Assembly: GCF_003697915.1 (NCBI RefSeq)
Contig: NZ_RCVN01000012.1
Span: 1-64,000 of the forward strand
Direction of reading: 5' to 3'
DNA: 64,000 bases
Source: Staphylococcus pseudoxylosus
GTDB lineage: Bacteria; Bacillota; Bacilli; Staphylococcales; Staphylococcaceae
The position numbers and the translations under genes are program-made. Under the pieces are notes generated by a model, which had not been told where the DNA came from, searched no databases, and was given only the letters and a program-made list of their open reading frames with translations. Below are positions 17,185 through 25,759 of the stretch, in pieces; the first letter of the stretch is position 1, and each line of letters starts with the position of its first letter.

Positions 17185-17440
17185 TTATATTAAAAAAACT
17201 GCGCTTATCCCTATAGATATAGGGACGAGCGCAGTCTCGTGGTACCACCCAATTTCCTCTAATTAGTCAATTAACTAATTAGAGCTCATTGAATAACGTA
17301 ACATGTTATTAAACGATGTACTTTCATACATATCTCCAAAGTAGTAAAGTATTTATAAATTATAGAAGCTTCCAGCCGATGGCCTCTATTCCCTGTTTTT
17401 ATGCTGTATACTTTTTCTTTTTCTCTGATTTTAATTTTAA
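17185..17440 (-). promoter_or_regulatory. T-box leader of the ThrRS paralog
   Basis: On the minus strand GGGTGGTACCACGAGA (plus 17235-17250) is the T-box sequence, followed by a GC-rich terminator stem (AACTGCGCT with AGCGCAGT, 17190-17237) and a run of Ts just before the gene. Upstream, GAGGCCATCGGCTGGAAGCTTC looks like the distal part of Stem I. The sequence ACTTTACTACTTTGG near 17337-17351 offers ACT, a Thr codon, at the expected 3' side of Stem I. The exact specifier position and 5' boundary are approximate. Confidence 0.85.
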
Positions 17441-17550
17441 ATTATTTATAATCATATATCATTCCAACAATAATTTCAATATTCATTTATTTTCGATTTC
17501 GAAACAAATTAAATATAATTACACATATTAAGTCGTACTTGCTAGCTTAC

Positions 17551-17844
17551 TTAAAATTCAATTTCTTTGAAGTGTTCAACTACTGGAAAGGGTTCATAAA
17601 AATGGTGTAATAAATCTTTCCATTGTTTATATTCTGAAGAATTACGAAAGCCTTTTGTATGGTCTTCTACCTTTTCCCATTTTACTAACAATAAATATTT
17701 GTTACTTTCCTCAAAACATTTGTTCAATGAATGACTTATATAACCGTCCATAGAGCTAATAATTCTTGATGCTTCCTCAAATGATTTTTCAAAATCAAAT
17801 TCCATGTTTTTCTTAACTTGTAACATAGCAGCTTCTAATATCAT
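17551..17844 (-). CDS. antibiotic-biosynthesis-monooxygenase (ABM) domain protein
   Basis: A 97-residue ferredoxin-like ABM-domain protein. The pattern of FEEASRIISSMDGYISHSL followed by LLLVKWEKVEDHTKGFRNSSEYKQW, with final HF, is typical of the YdhR/HmoA/IsdG superfamily, but haem-binding residues cannot be assigned by eye. The start is at GTGAGGGGGTAATTC-ATG. It is on the same strand as the ThrRS gene but separated by the T-box leader, so it is a separate or readthrough unit. The substrate is unknown; the superfamily name should not be taken as evidence of antibiotic synthesis. Confidence 0.7.
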   Translation of the reverse strand: MILEAAMLQVKKNMEFDFEKSFEEASRIISSMDGYISHSLNKCFEESNKYLLLVKWEKVEDHTKGFRNSSEYKQWKDLLHHFYEPFPVVEHFKEIEF

Positions 17845-17936
17845 GAATTACCCCCTCACTTGCTTTTTCTACTAAACATTTTAAATTGATATAACTTTTT
17901 CTTAACGTTCTAACTGTTTCTTATAATTATTAACTA

Positions 17937-19160
17937 CTACATTTTTTTATAATTATCTGAGTCGAGTTTTTTAGTCAATTCATCCAATTTTTCTTTTGAG
18001 CTTGTCATAGAAAGTTCTTCAGTAGTATCGTCTTTAACAAGTCTATTACCTTCTAGCTTATAATTTTCATAGCCTTCATAGCTATATTTAACTTCTGAAT
18101 CAGTAAATTCACCTGTTTCAGTAATTTTAGCCGTTGTAATAAGCGTTAGATTTGTTGGTTCAATATCTGAAACAGGCGTTACTTTTTCACTTTGTTTATC
18201 TTCGTCTTCATATGAATAAATACTTCCAGAATTTCCATTTTGAACTTTATAATAATTACCTATATTTTCTGTATTATATTTTCTGTATTCGCTACTTTCA
18301 TACGCTTTATTAATTAACTTATTATTTTTTTCTAGCACCTCAGTGATGTTATCAATATTATTAATATCTTTTAAATCTTTAACCTTCACTTTGTAAGATT
18401 TACTACCGCTAAAAGTGTTGGAACCACTGTTATTTATATCATCTACTAAATCTTGAGGAATTTTTAGATTAAGTTCTTCACCGTTTTTTAAATTTCCGTT
18501 ATTAGGTACTGTAAACTCATAATTAGAAAGTGACAAATCTTTTAATGCTTTTGGTGCATCTTTACTTATTAAATTAAATGAACCTGCGCCATTTACACCA
18601 GTAAATTTTGGTTTTAAACCTTCAAATAAATCTTTGGCTGTTAAATTTTTAGGTTCTTCTAGCCCTTTCACTTTAAATTCTTTTGTGAATTCCTTGGCTT
18701 TCAATTTATAATCTTTTGAGATACCTTTTTTGATTTCTAATTTAACTTTGACTTTGTCTCCGTTTTTCAAATCGGTATCGTTATGTATATCAAAATCTAC
18801 ATTTTCCATGATTTTTGATGCTTGTCTAGCTTGTTGTTGTTCTTCATAATTTAAATTTTCTTCTTCAATTTCTTCTGTGTTATTATCCTCAATCATCTTA
18901 ATTACTTCTTTGTTTTTGAAGTTAGATTGTTTTAATGCACGTACATAAAGCTTATTCATAACTTTTTCATAGGAGTCATCTGTGATTTCTGCTGACCCTG
19001 ATTTATTGTAACCACTAAAATCAACTTTCACATCATCCTCAACATTTACTTTATGGTTTTTCACTATCAATGTTGCGATAACAGTGATAATAATCACAAA
19101 AATTAATGCTCCAATCAAAATCCATTTAAATCTGTTTAAAAAATCTTTTATCTTCCCCAT
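17937..19160 (-). CDS. TcaA/YvbJ-like membrane-anchored protein without zinc ribbon
   Basis: A 407-residue protein with one N-terminal transmembrane segment (about residues 13-33) and a large extracellular lysine-rich region. Its repeated beta-rich blocks (KNGDKVKVKLEI, then KNGEELNLKIP) resemble TcaA and YvbJ, which are involved in cell-envelope functions and teicoplanin susceptibility. The N-terminal zinc-ribbon cysteines of TcaA are absent. GGAGGTTTATT precedes the ATG at 19160; the ORF extends 15 residues further without a site. A type I signal peptidase lies upstream in the opposite direction. Family level only; the role is unknown. Confidence 0.65.
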   Translation of the reverse strand: MGKIKDFLNRFKWILIGALIFVIIITVIATLIVKNHKVNVEDDVKVDFSGYNKSGSAEITDDSYEKVMNKLYVRALKQSNFKNKEVIKMIEDNNTEEIEEENLNYEEQQQARQASKIMENVDFDIHNDTDLKNGDKVKVKLEIKKGISKDYKLKAKEFTKEFKVKGLEEPKNLTAKDLFEGLKPKFTGVNGAGSFNLISKDAPKALKDLSLSNYEFTVPNNGNLKNGEELNLKIPQDLVDDINNSGSNTFSGSKSYKVKVKDLKDINNIDNITEVLEKNNKLINKAYESSEYRKYNTENIGNYYKVQNGNSGSIYSYEDEDKQSEKVTPVSDIEPTNLTLITTAKITETGEFTDSEVKYSYEGYENYKLEGNRLVKDDTTEELSMTSSKEKLDELTKKLDSDNYKKM

Positions 19161-19538
19161 AATAAACCTCCAATTTATTTTCATAATAAGTTTATCTTTT
19201 ATCAATACAATAATAAATAGTTTTTTTGATTTTTATCAATAAATTTTACGATTAATTATATTATAAATGTTTATTTCAAAACATAATCATTTATCTTAAC
19301 AAAAAGAATTCCTTAATAATCATTAAGCTACTCAATATAATTTGAATGTTTAAATTTAGCAATTGCTATAAAAACTTAAAAATCATTACCTTTAAGTAAT
19401 ATTTATTGCGAACAAACATTATGTTAAACTTATTTAGTGTTTATTTTTAGAAATATCAATTCCCAATTTTATTTTTAAAAATTTATAAATAGTTATACGT
19501 AATTTTTTTCATTAAACATAGTAAAGAGGATTATTTGC
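19161..19538. other. divergent promoter region
   Basis: 378 bases, very AT-rich, between the TcaA-like gene (minus) and the signal peptidase gene (plus). No small gene, hairpin or repeat of note is visible. Confidence 0.6.
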
Positions 19539-20123
19539 ATGAAAAAACATATTATTGAATGGGTACTTTCTATACTTATAGGTATTGCTGTAGCTTTACT
19601 TATTAATACTTTTATTTTTACTAGATACACTGTTAGCGGGAGCTCAATGTTCCCCACGTTCCATGACCACGACGAATTAATCGTGAGTAAACTTTCAGTT
19701 CCTTTAAATAAAATACATAGAGGAGATGTAATTGTTTTTCACGCAACTAAAGATAAAGACTATATTAAAAGGTTAATTGGGGTTCCTGGAGATAAGGTGG
19801 AATACAAGGAAAATAACTTATACATCAATGACAAGTATATTAATGAACCCTATTTGGATACTAATAAAAATAATAAGTCTACCAAATATCTTACTAAAAA
19901 CTTTAATGTATCTGATTTGAAACATGCTAAAAGTCATCAAACAATCCCTAAAGGGAAGTATTTGGTACTAGGAGATAATAGATACATAAGTAATGATAGT
20001 AGAAGGGCTTTAGGATTAGTTCCAAATGATAAAGTTATTGGCAAAGTAAGTTTTAGGTTTTTACCTTTAAAAGATATACAAATTAATTTTTATCCTACTA
20101 GTTTTAATAGTATAAATGATTAA
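19539..20123 (+). CDS. type I signal peptidase
   Basis: 194 residues, a membrane-anchored signal peptidase with one N-terminal transmembrane segment (about residues 7-27). The catalytic Ser36 is in SGSSMFPT, Lys77 in DYIKRLIGVPGD, and the conserved GDNRYISNDSR box follows. All three catalytic blocks are intact, so it is probably active. It cleaves exported preproteins on the outer face of the membrane. AAAGAGGATTATTTGC precedes the ATG. It is likely an accessory signal peptidase (the housekeeping SpsB is not in this window), possibly serving neighbouring surface proteins. Confidence 0.85.
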   Translation: MKKHIIEWVLSILIGIAVALLINTFIFTRYTVSGSSMFPTFHDHDELIVSKLSVPLNKIHRGDVIVFHATKDKDYIKRLIGVPGDKVEYKENNLYINDKYINEPYLDTNKNNKSTKYLTKNFNVSDLKHAKSHQTIPKGKYLVLGDNRYISNDSRRALGLVPNDKVIGKVSFRFLPLKDIQINFYPTSFNSIND

Positions 20124-20342
20124 TTAGCCTTTGTATCTTTTGTTGAATTAGAGTTCATAACAATAAAAGTATTTATCATCAAAATTGTCACAGATGGTCT
20201 TATTTTTAAATTTAGAACTATTAATTTTCATCACTTATTTCATACTGAAACTCATCAAAAAGTTATTTTTATTTTTACATAAGACCTTTTAGGTTTCTAT
20301 ATCAACATTCTAAAATTTATTTTGCGAAAGAAGTGACGTACA

Positions 20343-20531
20343 GTGGAAGGTGAAAAAACATTCACTAAATTTATTTTACTTTTCGTATATGCAACTTTAT
20401 TTACACTTAATGATTGGTATGACAAATTAAATATTTTTACGCTTATACTGTTATCCATTATTTTAGGAGTTGTAACCCATTACGTAGTAGAATTAGTTTT
20501 TGACAAAATAGAAAAGCATCAAAATAACTAA
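20343..20531 (+). CDS. hypothetical small membrane protein
   Basis: 62 residues from GTG, with two hydrophobic segments (residues 8-23 and 30-47) and a charged tail (DKIEKHQNN). It follows the signal peptidase gene on the same strand, 219 bases on. The ribosome site (AAGAAGTGA) is weak, so the start is uncertain. I do not recognise the family. Confidence 0.5.
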   Translation: MEGEKTFTKFILLFVYATLFTLNDWYDKLNIFTLILLSIILGVVTHYVVELVFDKIEKHQNN

Positions 20532-20604
20532 CAACAATTAGATTTTTATATTAATTTACTGCTTAATAACTACTTATAATCCCTATGAAAAGAGGTGTAT
20601 AAAA

Positions 20605-20724
20605 GTGTCGCCCAAAATTTTAGTCGTTTTATTAATTTTGCTATATCCAACATTTATTAAATTAAAAAATAAGAATAAACAACATACTTATAATGATCTA
20701 AAAGGAAATAAGTTCGGTAACTAA
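20605..20724 (+). CDS. hypothetical very small membrane peptide
   Basis: 39 residues from GTG: a hydrophobic stretch (ILVVLLILLYPTFI) then a lysine-rich tail. AAAAGAGGTGTATAAAA precedes the start, a convincing ribosome site, and a strong hairpin follows. It was too short for ordinary ORF calling. It could be a small membrane-active or regulatory peptide; nothing more can be said. Confidence 0.45.
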   Translation: MSPKILVVLLILLYPTFIKLKNKNKQHTYNDLKGNKFGN

Positions 20725-20742
20725 ATGAACCTATTTAAACAG

Positions 20743-20784
20743 TTAACCCCCTCACTACATATATACAGCAGTGAGGGGATTAAC
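20743..20784. terminator. strong hairpin between small peptide and lipoprotein genes
   Basis: A 14-bp stem (TTAACCCCCTCACT with AGTGAGGGGATTAA). The U-run is poor, but the stem is GC-rich and lies between convergent genes. Confidence 0.6.
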
Positions 20785-20813
20785 ATTACTAATCAATATA
20801 CTTCTCTTTTATT

Positions 20814-21410
20814 TTAATCAAACGCCTTAGTTTTAATATCATGTTTATTTAGAAATTGTTCTACTTTTTCCTGTTTTTTTCCATTAACTCTATCTTTATA
20901 TTTAGCATTCAGATCTTCAATTTCTCCTACAGCTTTTAATTTTGCTTTATCTGAATGTGACTCATTTTTCGTTTCATTTACTTTATCATTAATTTTACTC
21001 ATTAATTCATTCACAGAAGTTACATAATCACTAACTTCAAAACTTCCTTTTTCATATTGTTCAGGTATTTGATTTGATTCTATAAAATGCTTAAAGTTTT
21101 CATCATTCTTGTGAGCCATTTTTGTTAATCTATTTAATTTTACTTGATCCTTCTCACTTAACTCATCTTTCTCACTCATTTTTGAAGTATTTTCTTCCAA
21201 CGCGTTAAACGTATCTAAATATTGCTTAATACTTGAATCCATTTCTTCTTCACTAATAGTTTCATCTATTTTCTGGCTTGAAAATATTTCAGTTGGTGTT
21301 TCTGTCGCTTGTGCTTCTTTATCAGGCGTTTCATATTCTGATTTAGCATTATTACAAGCTGTTAATAGTAATGTTAACGCGATGAGTAATGCATATTTTA
21401 TAGCCTTCAT
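20814..21410 (-). CDS. YkyA-like lipoprotein
   Basis: 198 residues. Signal sequence with lipobox LLTAC (Cys20) gives a lipid-anchored extracellular protein. The mature part is lysine-, glutamate- and aspartate-rich with predicted coiled-coil helices, resembling the YkyA/PF10368 putative cell-wall-binding lipoproteins. I chose the ATG at 21410 with AGAGGGTTTGATA upstream rather than the TTG two codons earlier. It is on the strand opposite to its neighbours and apparently monocistronic. The role is unknown. Confidence 0.7.
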   Translation of the reverse strand: MKAIKYALLIALTLLLTACNNAKSEYETPDKEAQATETPTEIFSSQKIDETISEEEMDSSIKQYLDTFNALEENTSKMSEKDELSEKDQVKLNRLTKMAHKNDENFKHFIESNQIPEQYEKGSFEVSDYVTSVNELMSKINDKVNETKNESHSDKAKLKAVGEIEDLNAKYKDRVNGKKQEKVEQFLNKHDIKTKAFD

Positions 21411-21687
21411 TATCAAACCCTCTTTCCCTAAAATATATTTGTGACAATTATAACATATTAATAAACTATGTTATTATGTATATAGTATTTATCACAAAAT
21501 ATTATGTATTTTATAATTATGATTAACATTTAAAGTTTAAGGAAAAATGAATTGCTAATTCTTTGATGATAAGTGTAGTATTCTTCCTATAAAAAATTTG
21601 TTTGATTTATCTATTATTTATTTCTTTACTTTAAGTACAAACAACTAGTATTTTCCATAAACCAAATTTAAAGAAAGCGGTGAAGAT

Positions 21688-21924
21688 ATGACTGCTAGAA
21701 ATATCAAGTACCCTTACGCTAAATTAATGATTGATATTATAGGTATACTTTCCTTTATTGGCGTGGTAATTACTATAATTATAAATTTCTATATGCATCA
21801 TAGTAATACTGCTTTTGAAATGGGCTTTAATGTCACTGGCAGTAGCTTTATACTTTTATGTGTCTTACTTGGTATTACCATTTTTTGTGCTGTTACTTCA
21901 ACTATATTTAAAAGAATAAAATAA
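21688..21924 (+). CDS. hypothetical two-TM membrane protein
   Basis: 78 residues, two hydrophobic segments (about 14-36 and 49-70) with a short basic C terminus. AAAGAAAGCGGTGAAGAT precedes the ATG. A clear terminator follows, supporting a real gene. I do not recognise the family. Confidence 0.55.
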   Translation: MTARNIKYPYAKLMIDIIGILSFIGVVITIIINFYMHHSNTAFEMGFNVTGSSFILLCVLLGITIFCAVTSTIFKRIK

Positions 21925-21934
21925 TTTTCTTGTT

Positions 21935-21981
21935 AAAAAGCTCCCCGAAATCGACTATATAGATTCCGGGGAGCTTTTCTA
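21935..21981 (+). terminator. terminator of the two-TM protein gene
   Basis: AAAAGCTCCCCG pairs with CGGGGAGCTTTT, ending in TTTTC. Strong. Confidence 0.85.
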
Positions 21982-22068
21982 TTCATATTATGTCATATAA
22001 TGACTAAAGTTTATAAATTTTAACTCGATCACTTTTAAAACCAATTAGTATGATGTTCAACTTTCTAA

Positions 22069-22233
22069 CTAGTCAAAGAAATTCATTAATGTCATTACTA
22101 AAGTCAAAGCACAAGCAATTAGAATGACTATCTTACCTTTTTCTGTTTTCTCATTTCCTTGTTTGTACTCTTTTAGTACAAACAACCAAGAAAGTATCAC
22201 TAAAACACCTAAAATAATACTGATAAATTTCAT
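22069..22233 (-). CDS. hypothetical small membrane protein
   Basis: 54 residues: a hydrophobic N-terminal segment (ISIILGVLVILSWLFVL), a basic loop (KEYKQGNEKTEKGK) and a second hydrophobic segment to the C terminus. GGAGGGTTGAAA precedes the ATG, so translation is likely. The family is unknown. Confidence 0.55.
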   Translation of the reverse strand: MKFISIILGVLVILSWLFVLKEYKQGNEKTEKGKIVILIACALTLVMTLMNFFD

Positions 22234-22458
22234 TTTCAACCCTCCAGTTATAAAGCATAACGCTTAAAAACTAGTTTTTATGCACATTGACCCTATATCT
22301 TTATTTTTAAGCCCTCTCTTGTAATCTGCTTATTGAGTTTGTGAGATTATACATGAGCATTTGACCATTTTTATCTTTTATAAATACAAATGGTCAAAAT
22401 AAAAATTAAATACAGTTTAATCGCTATCCTATTGTTGCTTATTTCTAATTTTTTAGGC

Positions 22459-22827
22459 TTAAAAATGCTTAGGTAATGTTTTAACAACTGTAAATAGTAC
22501 AATTGTTTGGATGAGCAGCATTATTACCAAACCTAGTCTGATTAATGAATGATCTATCATAATAATCGAAAATCCAACAACAATATAAACACTAATCAAT
22601 AACTTAAATTTATTTTTCAAAGTATAGCCTTTGTTGTTTTTAAAACTCTCTACATAAGTTATATAAATTTTAGTATTTACTAACCAGTTTTCAAATCTCT
22701 CCGAACTCTTGGAAAAACAAATAACAGCAACTAGCAAAAATGGCGTTGTAGGTAATAGCGGTAATACAGCTCCTACAAAACCAATAATTGTAAATAATAC
22801 ACCCATAGTAATTAAAAAGTATTTCAA
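22459..22827 (-). CDS. DUF454/YbaN-family membrane protein
   Basis: 122 residues with three or four hydrophobic segments. The family signature GAVLPLLPTTPFLLVA followed by CFSKSSERFENWL is clear. I chose the TTG at 22827 because AGGAGTG lies 7 bases upstream; the ORF extends 10 residues further without a site. The function of this family is not established. Confidence 0.72.
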   Translation of the reverse strand: MKYFLITMGVLFTIIGFVGAVLPLLPTTPFLLVAVICFSKSSERFENWLVNTKIYITYVESFKNNKGYTLKNKFKLLISVYIVVGFSIIMIDHSLIRLGLVIMLLIQTIVLFTVVKTLPKHF

Positions 22828-22981
22828 AAAAACACTCCTAAAGTTAATTAATTCCAATTATAAACTAATTTTATGCCTTTTTGAACTTTAGACTTCAATC
22901 ATAGTCCAAATTCAACAGTAGATATTCAATCAGCAGTTATAGACACTACAAAGATTTACTTGAAGCACTATTACATAATTT

Positions 22982-23701
22982 CTAAGTAATTGATATATAT
23001 CTTTGTAGAAAATCGATGTTTTTCTTTTTAAATTTATATAAATAAACTGGTCTACCAATGCCATAAGTGAGCGATTCTTCAAGCATATCTATTTCTACTA
23101 GAAACTTTAAATATTTACGTACAGAAACTCTAGATATATGGGCCGCTTCTGCAATTTCTGCCGTAGAAAACTCACTCTTTTCTGATTGATTTACATTATT
23201 AACAATTGCTTGCAATGTACTCTGCGTTAACCCTTTAGGGAGTGTCGCTTTAGTTTCATGAGTGGTATTGCGCTTATTAAGTAGCGCCTCATCTAACGCG
23301 GTTTGATCTACTACTTCACGTTGATTAAATATTTGAAACTTATGCTTATATTTAACTAATGCTTGTTCAAATCTTTCAAATTCAAATGGTTTAATTAAGT
23401 AATCAACCACTCCATAGTGTAGTGCAGTTTGAACTTTTTCTATGTCTGAAGCTGCAGTAATGAGGATCGCGTCTGTTTTCAACTGATGTTGACGTATATA
23501 ATTTAGCAACGTTAACCCACTTTCATCTGGTAAATAGACATCTAATAACACTAAATCAACCTTCTTACATTGAAGTATTGCTGTGGCATCTTTAATGTTA
23601 TGTGCGATATCATTTACATTAAATCCTTCTATTTTCTCTAAAAATTGCTTGTTTAATTGAGCAACCATCGGATCATCTTCAACAATTAATACATCAATCA
23701 T
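22982..23701 (-). CDS. CitB/DcuR-type response regulator
   Basis: 239 residues. A receiver domain (residues 1-120, VEDD near the N terminus, phosphoacceptor Asp in LLDVYLPDES, lysine in LIKPFE) is followed by a linker and a C-terminal winged helix (STAEIAEAAHISRVSVRKYLKFL). This architecture is the CitB/DctR/MalR group that responds to C4-dicarboxylates or citrate. I chose the ATG at 23701 with GAAGGGG upstream; the ATG at 23719 overlaps the sensor stop and may also be used. It is co-transcribed after the sensor kinase. Its likely target is the malate carrier/malic enzyme operon 13 kb away. Confidence 0.82.
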   Translation of the reverse strand: MIDVLIVEDDPMVAQLNKQFLEKIEGFNVNDIAHNIKDATAILQCKKVDLVLLDVYLPDESGLTLLNYIRQHQLKTDAILITAASDIEKVQTALHYGVVDYLIKPFEFERFEQALVKYKHKFQIFNQREVVDQTALDEALLNKRNTTHETKATLPKGLTQSTLQAIVNNVNQSEKSEFSTAEIAEAAHISRVSVRKYLKFLVEIDMLEESLTYGIGRPVYLYKFKKKNIDFLQRYISIT

Positions 23702-23715
23702 CTTTACCCCTTCTT

Positions 23716-25296
23716 TCATTCGTATGGGATTTCAACTATAAATTTAGTATATCCATCCGAATCTTTATCGACGTTAATTGAGCCGTTTAGCTTCTTAACA
23801 CTTTCATTTATTAAATACAGTCCATATCCCCTATTGTCGCCTTTTGTAGAATAACCTTTTTCAAATATCTTTTGTTGCATATGAGGTGTTAGGCCTTCCC
23901 CAGAATCTGTAATATCAATTTTCAAATTTTGTTGAGAGTAATTTAACTTAACTTCGATTATTTTGCTTTTCTGATTTGCTAAAGCATCTATACTATTATC
24001 AATTAAGTTACCAATCACAGTAATAATTTCATGTGTTAATTGACTGTCGTGAGGTTCTGGCACTATTTCATTTATATGAATCGTTAATTCTATATTTTTC
24101 TCTCTAGCCAAACTCAGTTTCCCAATTAAAAAACCTGCCAATGCTGCATCTTTAATTTGCGTAGCAATATTAACATTTTCTTGCGCACTATAACGCACGA
24201 CTTCTCGAATATATTGTTTTACTTCCTCATAATTCTCCATTTGTAACATGCCCATGATAACATGTAACCTATTACTAAATTCATGAGATTGCGCACGTAA
24301 TGTTTCAGCGTATGTTTTTACTCCTACTAACTGCTCAGATAATCTACTCATCTCTGTCTTATCTCTAAAAGTTGAAATTGCTCCAACGATTTGGTTATTA
24401 ACATATAGTGGCACTCTATTCACCAATATTTTTACGCCGTTTATATTTTGTTCTTCATCAACTTCAGGTTGTCCAATCTCTACTACTTTATGCAATTGAG
24501 TTGAATCCAAATATTCATTTATTTTCATTCCTATCGGATACTCTGTTAAACCTGCTCGTTTAAATATTTGTGCAGCTGATTTATTTACTAAATTAATTTT
24601 ACCTTCTCTATCTACTGCAACGATACCCTCATGTACAGACTGCAACATCGTATTTCTTTCTTCTAATCGTTTCGCAATAATTGCAGGCTCTAAACCATGT
24701 AGTATCTTTTTAATATATCTCGCCAATAAATACGCACCGATGATACCGAAAAACATACCTATAATCAGACCAATAAAAATATCTCTCAATCCTGATGCAA
24801 ATGCTTCATTTACAGTTTCAATTGGGATGCCGACTGCGACTAAACCAATCTGTTCACCATTGTCATAAATTGGGGTAAATGATCTTAACGATTTTCCTAA
24901 AGTTCCTTTAGATTCAGTTATGATTTCTTTACCTTTTAAGGCTGGGGATTCATCTCCCCCTTGAAACTTTTTACCTATTAAATCAGAATTGGGATGTGAT
25001 TTTCTTGTACTATTCATATCCATGACAACAATAAAACTGACATCTGTAGCTGATTTAATTTCTGAAGCATAACGCTGTATTTGTTGCTCCTTACTTTTAT
25101 CTTTCAAACCTCTTTTGACAATATTTGATTGCGCCGTGGTTCTAGACACAGCTTCCGCCTTCTCTTCAGCGGTTTTATGAATAGAGTTTTTAACTGTATT
25201 ACCTATCAAAATACTAGTAATAACTAAAGAAATTAGTACAACCATACACACAAAAATAATAATTATTGTACTTAATTTCCATTGTCGTTTCTTCAA
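23716..25296 (-). CDS. CitA/DcuS-type sensor histidine kinase
   Basis: 526 residues. TM segments near residues 10-33 and 165-190 enclose an extracytoplasmic PAS sensor domain whose RKSHPNSDLIGKKFQGGDE region carries the Arg...His signature used to bind citrate or C4-dicarboxylates. Then come a cytoplasmic PAS domain (about 210-300), a phosphoacceptor SHEFSNRLH and a C-terminal HATPase (GNLIDNSIDAL, GEGLTPHM, GYGLYLI). I chose the TTG at 25296 with AAGGTGAGATG upstream; the 22 residues before it in the open frame lack a signal. It is probably a malate sensor given the malate operon in the same region, but this is unproven. Confidence 0.85.
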   Translation of the reverse strand: MKKRQWKLSTIIIIFVCMVVLISLVITSILIGNTVKNSIHKTAEEKAEAVSRTTAQSNIVKRGLKDKSKEQQIQRYASEIKSATDVSFIVVMDMNSTRKSHPNSDLIGKKFQGGDESPALKGKEIITESKGTLGKSLRSFTPIYDNGEQIGLVAVGIPIETVNEAFASGLRDIFIGLIIGMFFGIIGAYLLARYIKKILHGLEPAIIAKRLEERNTMLQSVHEGIVAVDREGKINLVNKSAAQIFKRAGLTEYPIGMKINEYLDSTQLHKVVEIGQPEVDEEQNINGVKILVNRVPLYVNNQIVGAISTFRDKTEMSRLSEQLVGVKTYAETLRAQSHEFSNRLHVIMGMLQMENYEEVKQYIREVVRYSAQENVNIATQIKDAALAGFLIGKLSLAREKNIELTIHINEIVPEPHDSQLTHEIITVIGNLIDNSIDALANQKSKIIEVKLNYSQQNLKIDITDSGEGLTPHMQQKIFEKGYSTKGDNRGYGLYLINESVKKLNGSINVDKDSDGYTKFIVEIPYE

Positions 25297-25759
25297 ACAT
25301 CTCACCTTCATCTCATTAGATGCTAAAACATCAATATACCTTAGCTTTATATGATTAATCATGCCTAATTTTTAGAAAAATTATTTTTATTCCTTTTTAA
25401 CCAAATTTATTTATTTTTACCTATTTGATTAATATTAAAATAGATGAGCCTTTTTTGAAAGCCCTTACTTTAACAAATAACAAAACACTAATAATTACAT
25501 TATATATTTATAATATAAATTTTAACAACATGATTAATATAAAAAACATTATTTTAGCTATATCTTATTTCTAAATATAAATAAGATATACTTTAATAAG
25601 AGCGCAATGTTCGTAGAAATATTATTAGCTATAGTGTACAATCTAAAATTTTATTTATTCACGAAAATTACGCACAAAAAAACTGCCAACAAAGTCAGAG
25701 ACCTTGTCGACAGTTAAACGATGTTAGTGAATTATGTGCTAACCTCTTGAATGCCTTTA
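25297..25759. other. promoter region, mostly AT-rich
   Basis: 463 bases between hxlB and the sensor kinase. It contains only the hxlB terminator at 25676-25718 and the promoter side of the kinase. I see no gene in it. Similarity to a second copy of the terminator element at 43665-43725 is noted in the findings. Confidence 0.6.
25676..25718 (-). terminator. terminator of the hxlAB operon
   Basis: On the minus strand AACTGTCGACAAGG and CTTTGTTGGCAGTT form a stem followed by TTTTTTTG. Confidence 0.8.

Noticed and set aside
17551-17844. Antibiotic biosynthesis, from the ABM domain name
   Set aside because: The domain name is historic. No biosynthetic cluster surrounds the gene.
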